This document shows, piece by piece, positions 62,427-64,000 of a stretch of DNA of 64,000 nt. Numbering within the stretch: position 1 is the first letter of the stretch; each line of letters begins with the position of its first letter. Origin of the DNA: Curvivirga sp965219885 (GTDB taxonomy: Bacteria > Pseudomonadota > Alphaproteobacteria > UBA8366 > Aestuariispiraceae); assembly GCF_965219885.1 (NCBI RefSeq), contig NZ_CBDCOT010000009.1, positions 930,001 through 994,000 on the forward strand. The letters are read 5' to 3'. Both the position numbers and the translations under genes were made by a program. The notes beneath the pieces were generated by a model, which did no database searches, was not told where the DNA came from, and saw only the letters and a list, made by a program, of their open reading frames with translations.

Positions 62427-64000
62427 ATGGTTGCGATAACGCTTCCGGACGGCTCCAAGCGAGATTTTGAAGGAGCAGTTACTGGTTTACAAGTAGCTGA
62501 ATCCATTAGTAAATCTCTTGCGAAAGCAGTCGTCCTTGCAAAGGTAGATGGTGAAGACTGGGATTTAAATCGTCCGATCACTACCGACGCAACAGTGTCC
62601 TTGGTTAAAAAAGATGATGAAGAAGCCTTGGATCTGTTGCGCCACGATGGGGCCCATGTTTTAGCACAGGCAGTACAGGAGTTATTCCCAGGCACACAAA
62701 TCACCTTTGGTCCATCTACAGATGATGGTTTTTATTATGATTTCCATCGTGAAGAGCCATTTTCAACAGATGATTTTGCCGCGATTGAAAAACAAATGCG
62801 CAAAATTGTTGAGCGCAATGACGAAATCGTGCGCGAAGTTTGGTCTCGTGAAGATGTGCATAAATATTTCACTGAAAATGGTGAAACATTTAAGGCGGAA
62901 TGGGTTCTGGAATTGCCAGAAGACGAAGACATCACCATGTATCGTCAAGGCGATCAATGGGTTGATCTTTGCCGTGGTCCGCATTTGCCATCCACAGGGC
63001 GTTTGGGTACGTCTTTCAAATTGATGAAATTGGCGGGTGCTTATTGGCGCGGTGATGCCAATAATCCACAATTGCAACGTATCTATGGTACAGTTTGGCG
63101 CAATGATAAAGAACTGAAAGCTTATCTGACACGTTTGGAAGAAGCGGAAAAACGCGACCATCGTAAGATTGGTCGTGAAATGGGTCTTTTCCATATTCAG
63201 GAAGAAGCTGTTGGCGCGATTTTCTGGCATCCAAAAGGTTGGAAACTTTATTCAACACTTGAAGATTATATGCGTAAACGCATCAATGACTCTGACTATG
63301 TTGAGGTAAAAACACCTCAATTGGTGGATCGTAAGCTTTGGGAAATGTCCGGTCACTGGGATAAGTTTCATGAGCATATGTTCATCGCCGAGGTAGATGA
63401 AGTTGATTCAGCTGCGGCTGAAGATGCAAAACGTATGTTGGCGTTAAAGCCGATGAACTGTCCGGGCCATGTTCAGATTTTCCGTCAAGGCATCCGGTCT
63501 TACAAAGATTTGCCGATGCGTATGGCAGAGATGGGCGCATGTCACCGGTATGAGCCACGTGGCGCATTGCATGGCATTATGCGTGTGCGTGCCTTCACGC
63601 AGGATGATGGGCATATCTTCTGTACCGAAGATCAGATTGTTTCAGAAACCAAAGTGTTCATCGATCTGTTAAAATCTGTCTATAAAGATTTAGGTTTTAC
63701 GGAAATCGCGGTGAAATTCTCTGACCGACCTGAAAAACGTGCAGGCACAGATGAGATTTGGGACAAATCCGAAGCGGCGTTGAAAGAAGCAACCGAAGCA
63801 GCAGGTCTGTCTTATACATTGAACCCGGGTGAAGGGGCTTTCTATGGTCCGAAACTTGAATTTGTATTGCGGGATGCTATTGGTCGTGACTGGCAATGTG
63901 GTACCTTGCAAGCAGATTTCGTATTGCCGGAACGTCTGGATGCGGCCTATGTAGGTGAAGATGGTGAAAAACATCGCCCTGTGATGTTGCACCGTGCGAT
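62427..64000 (+). CDS. thrS: Threonyl-tRNA synthetase (3' end outside window)
   Basis: Class II aminoacyl-tRNA synthetase for tRNA-Thr, open to the window end (524 codons seen, about 640 expected). The ATG at 62427 has AAAGGA nine bases upstream. A TGS domain covers residues 1-60, then the N2 editing domain with His73-x3-His77 (RHDGAHVLAQA) and DLCRGPHLPSTG (CxxxH). The catalytic core has MNCPGHVQIF with the zinc Cys and class II motif 2 in RYEPRGALHGIMRVRAFTQDDGHIF. No leader attenuator was recognised upstream. Confidence 0.96.
   Translation, partial: MVAITLPDGSKRDFEGAVTGLQVAESISKSLAKAVVLAKVDGEDWDLNRPITTDATVSLVKKDDEEALDLLRHDGAHVLAQAVQELFPGTQITFGPSTDDGFYYDFHREEPFSTDDFAAIEKQMRKIVERNDEIVREVWSREDVHKYFTENGETFKAEWVLELPEDEDITMYRQGDQWVDLCRGPHLPSTGRLGTSFKLMKLAGAYWRGDANNPQLQRIYGTVWRNDKELKAYLTRLEEAEKRDHRKIGREMGLFHIQEEAVGAIFWHPKGWKLYSTLEDYMRKRINDSDYVEVKTPQLVDRKLWEMSGHWDKFHEHMFIAEVDEVDSAAAEDAKRMLALKPMNCPGHVQIFRQGIRSYKDLPMRMAEMGACHRYEPRGALHGIMRVRAFTQDDGHIFCTEDQIVSETKVFIDLLKSVYKDLGFTEIAVKFSDRPEKRAGTDEIWDKSEAALKEATEAAGLSYTLNPGEGAFYGPKLEFVLRDAIGRDWQCGTLQADFVLPERLDAAYVGEDGEKHRPVMLHRA

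Overview
The window looks like chromosomal DNA of a free-living, low-GC (low 40s % by eye), probably marine alphaproteobacterium, most likely Rhodospirillales-like. This is inferred from gene order and family types, not from a search. The pointers are parA-parB near leuS-lptE-holA and a DUF3576 lipoprotein gene, the short alphaproteobacterial HprK next to rapZ, a mannose-type EIIA and HPr, the LpoA-like/rsmI/yraN/BON/gshB block, and two porins of the alphaproteobacterial type. I see no phage, insertion sequence, CRISPR array, tRNA or rRNA. Coding density is high and no intergenic gap exceeds about 260 bases.

Layout. 1-1705 holds the end of parA and parB. 1738-2802 is a secreted serine hydrolase. 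2893-7583 (minus) is DUF3576 lipoprotein - leuS - lptE - holA. 7703-14082 carries two paralogous porins flanking a TPR-sulfotransferase/JmjC-cupin operon and yggS. 14338-20177 holds an L,D-transpeptidase-like protein, a large unknown protein, an OmpR-type response regulator, an MFS transporter, a metallo-beta-lactamase-fold protein and a methyltransferase. 20184-33012 is one long minus-strand run: a seven-gene glycan/glycoside cluster (four glycosyltransferases, histidine phosphatase, deacetylase, membrane protein) and downstream a four-gene peptide ABC importer. 33273-36407 (plus) is a cyclic-nucleotide-binding protein, a methyltransferase, hprK, rapZ, EIIA and HPr, followed by ahcY. 37902-45248 is accessory and regulatory: a LysR/hydrolase divergon, an atypical SDR, a Cache-adenylate cyclase, an AMP-forming ligase and a MarR/PACE efflux divergon. 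45263-50012 is gshB, BON lipoprotein, yraN, rsmI and an LpoA-like lipoprotein. 50036-59807 holds xthA, a GATase-type amidase, a sterol-desaturase-like enzyme, lolA, ftsK, an aminotransferase, a TPR protein, a YeeZ-like protein and a hydrolase. 59930-64000 holds two glycosyltransferases (GT4 and GT9) and the start of thrS.

Most of the window is housekeeping DNA. The parts most worth a second look are the uncharacterised glycosyltransferase operon (26259-33012), the TPR-sulfotransferase plus JmjC-cupin pair (9024-12073), an SDR that has lost its catalytic residues (39742-40446), a GT4 with a histone-H1-like lysine/alanine tail (59930-61306), and three clear candidate operators: a 22-bp perfect palindrome before the cyclic-nucleotide-binding gene, a LysR box, and tandem MarR sites.
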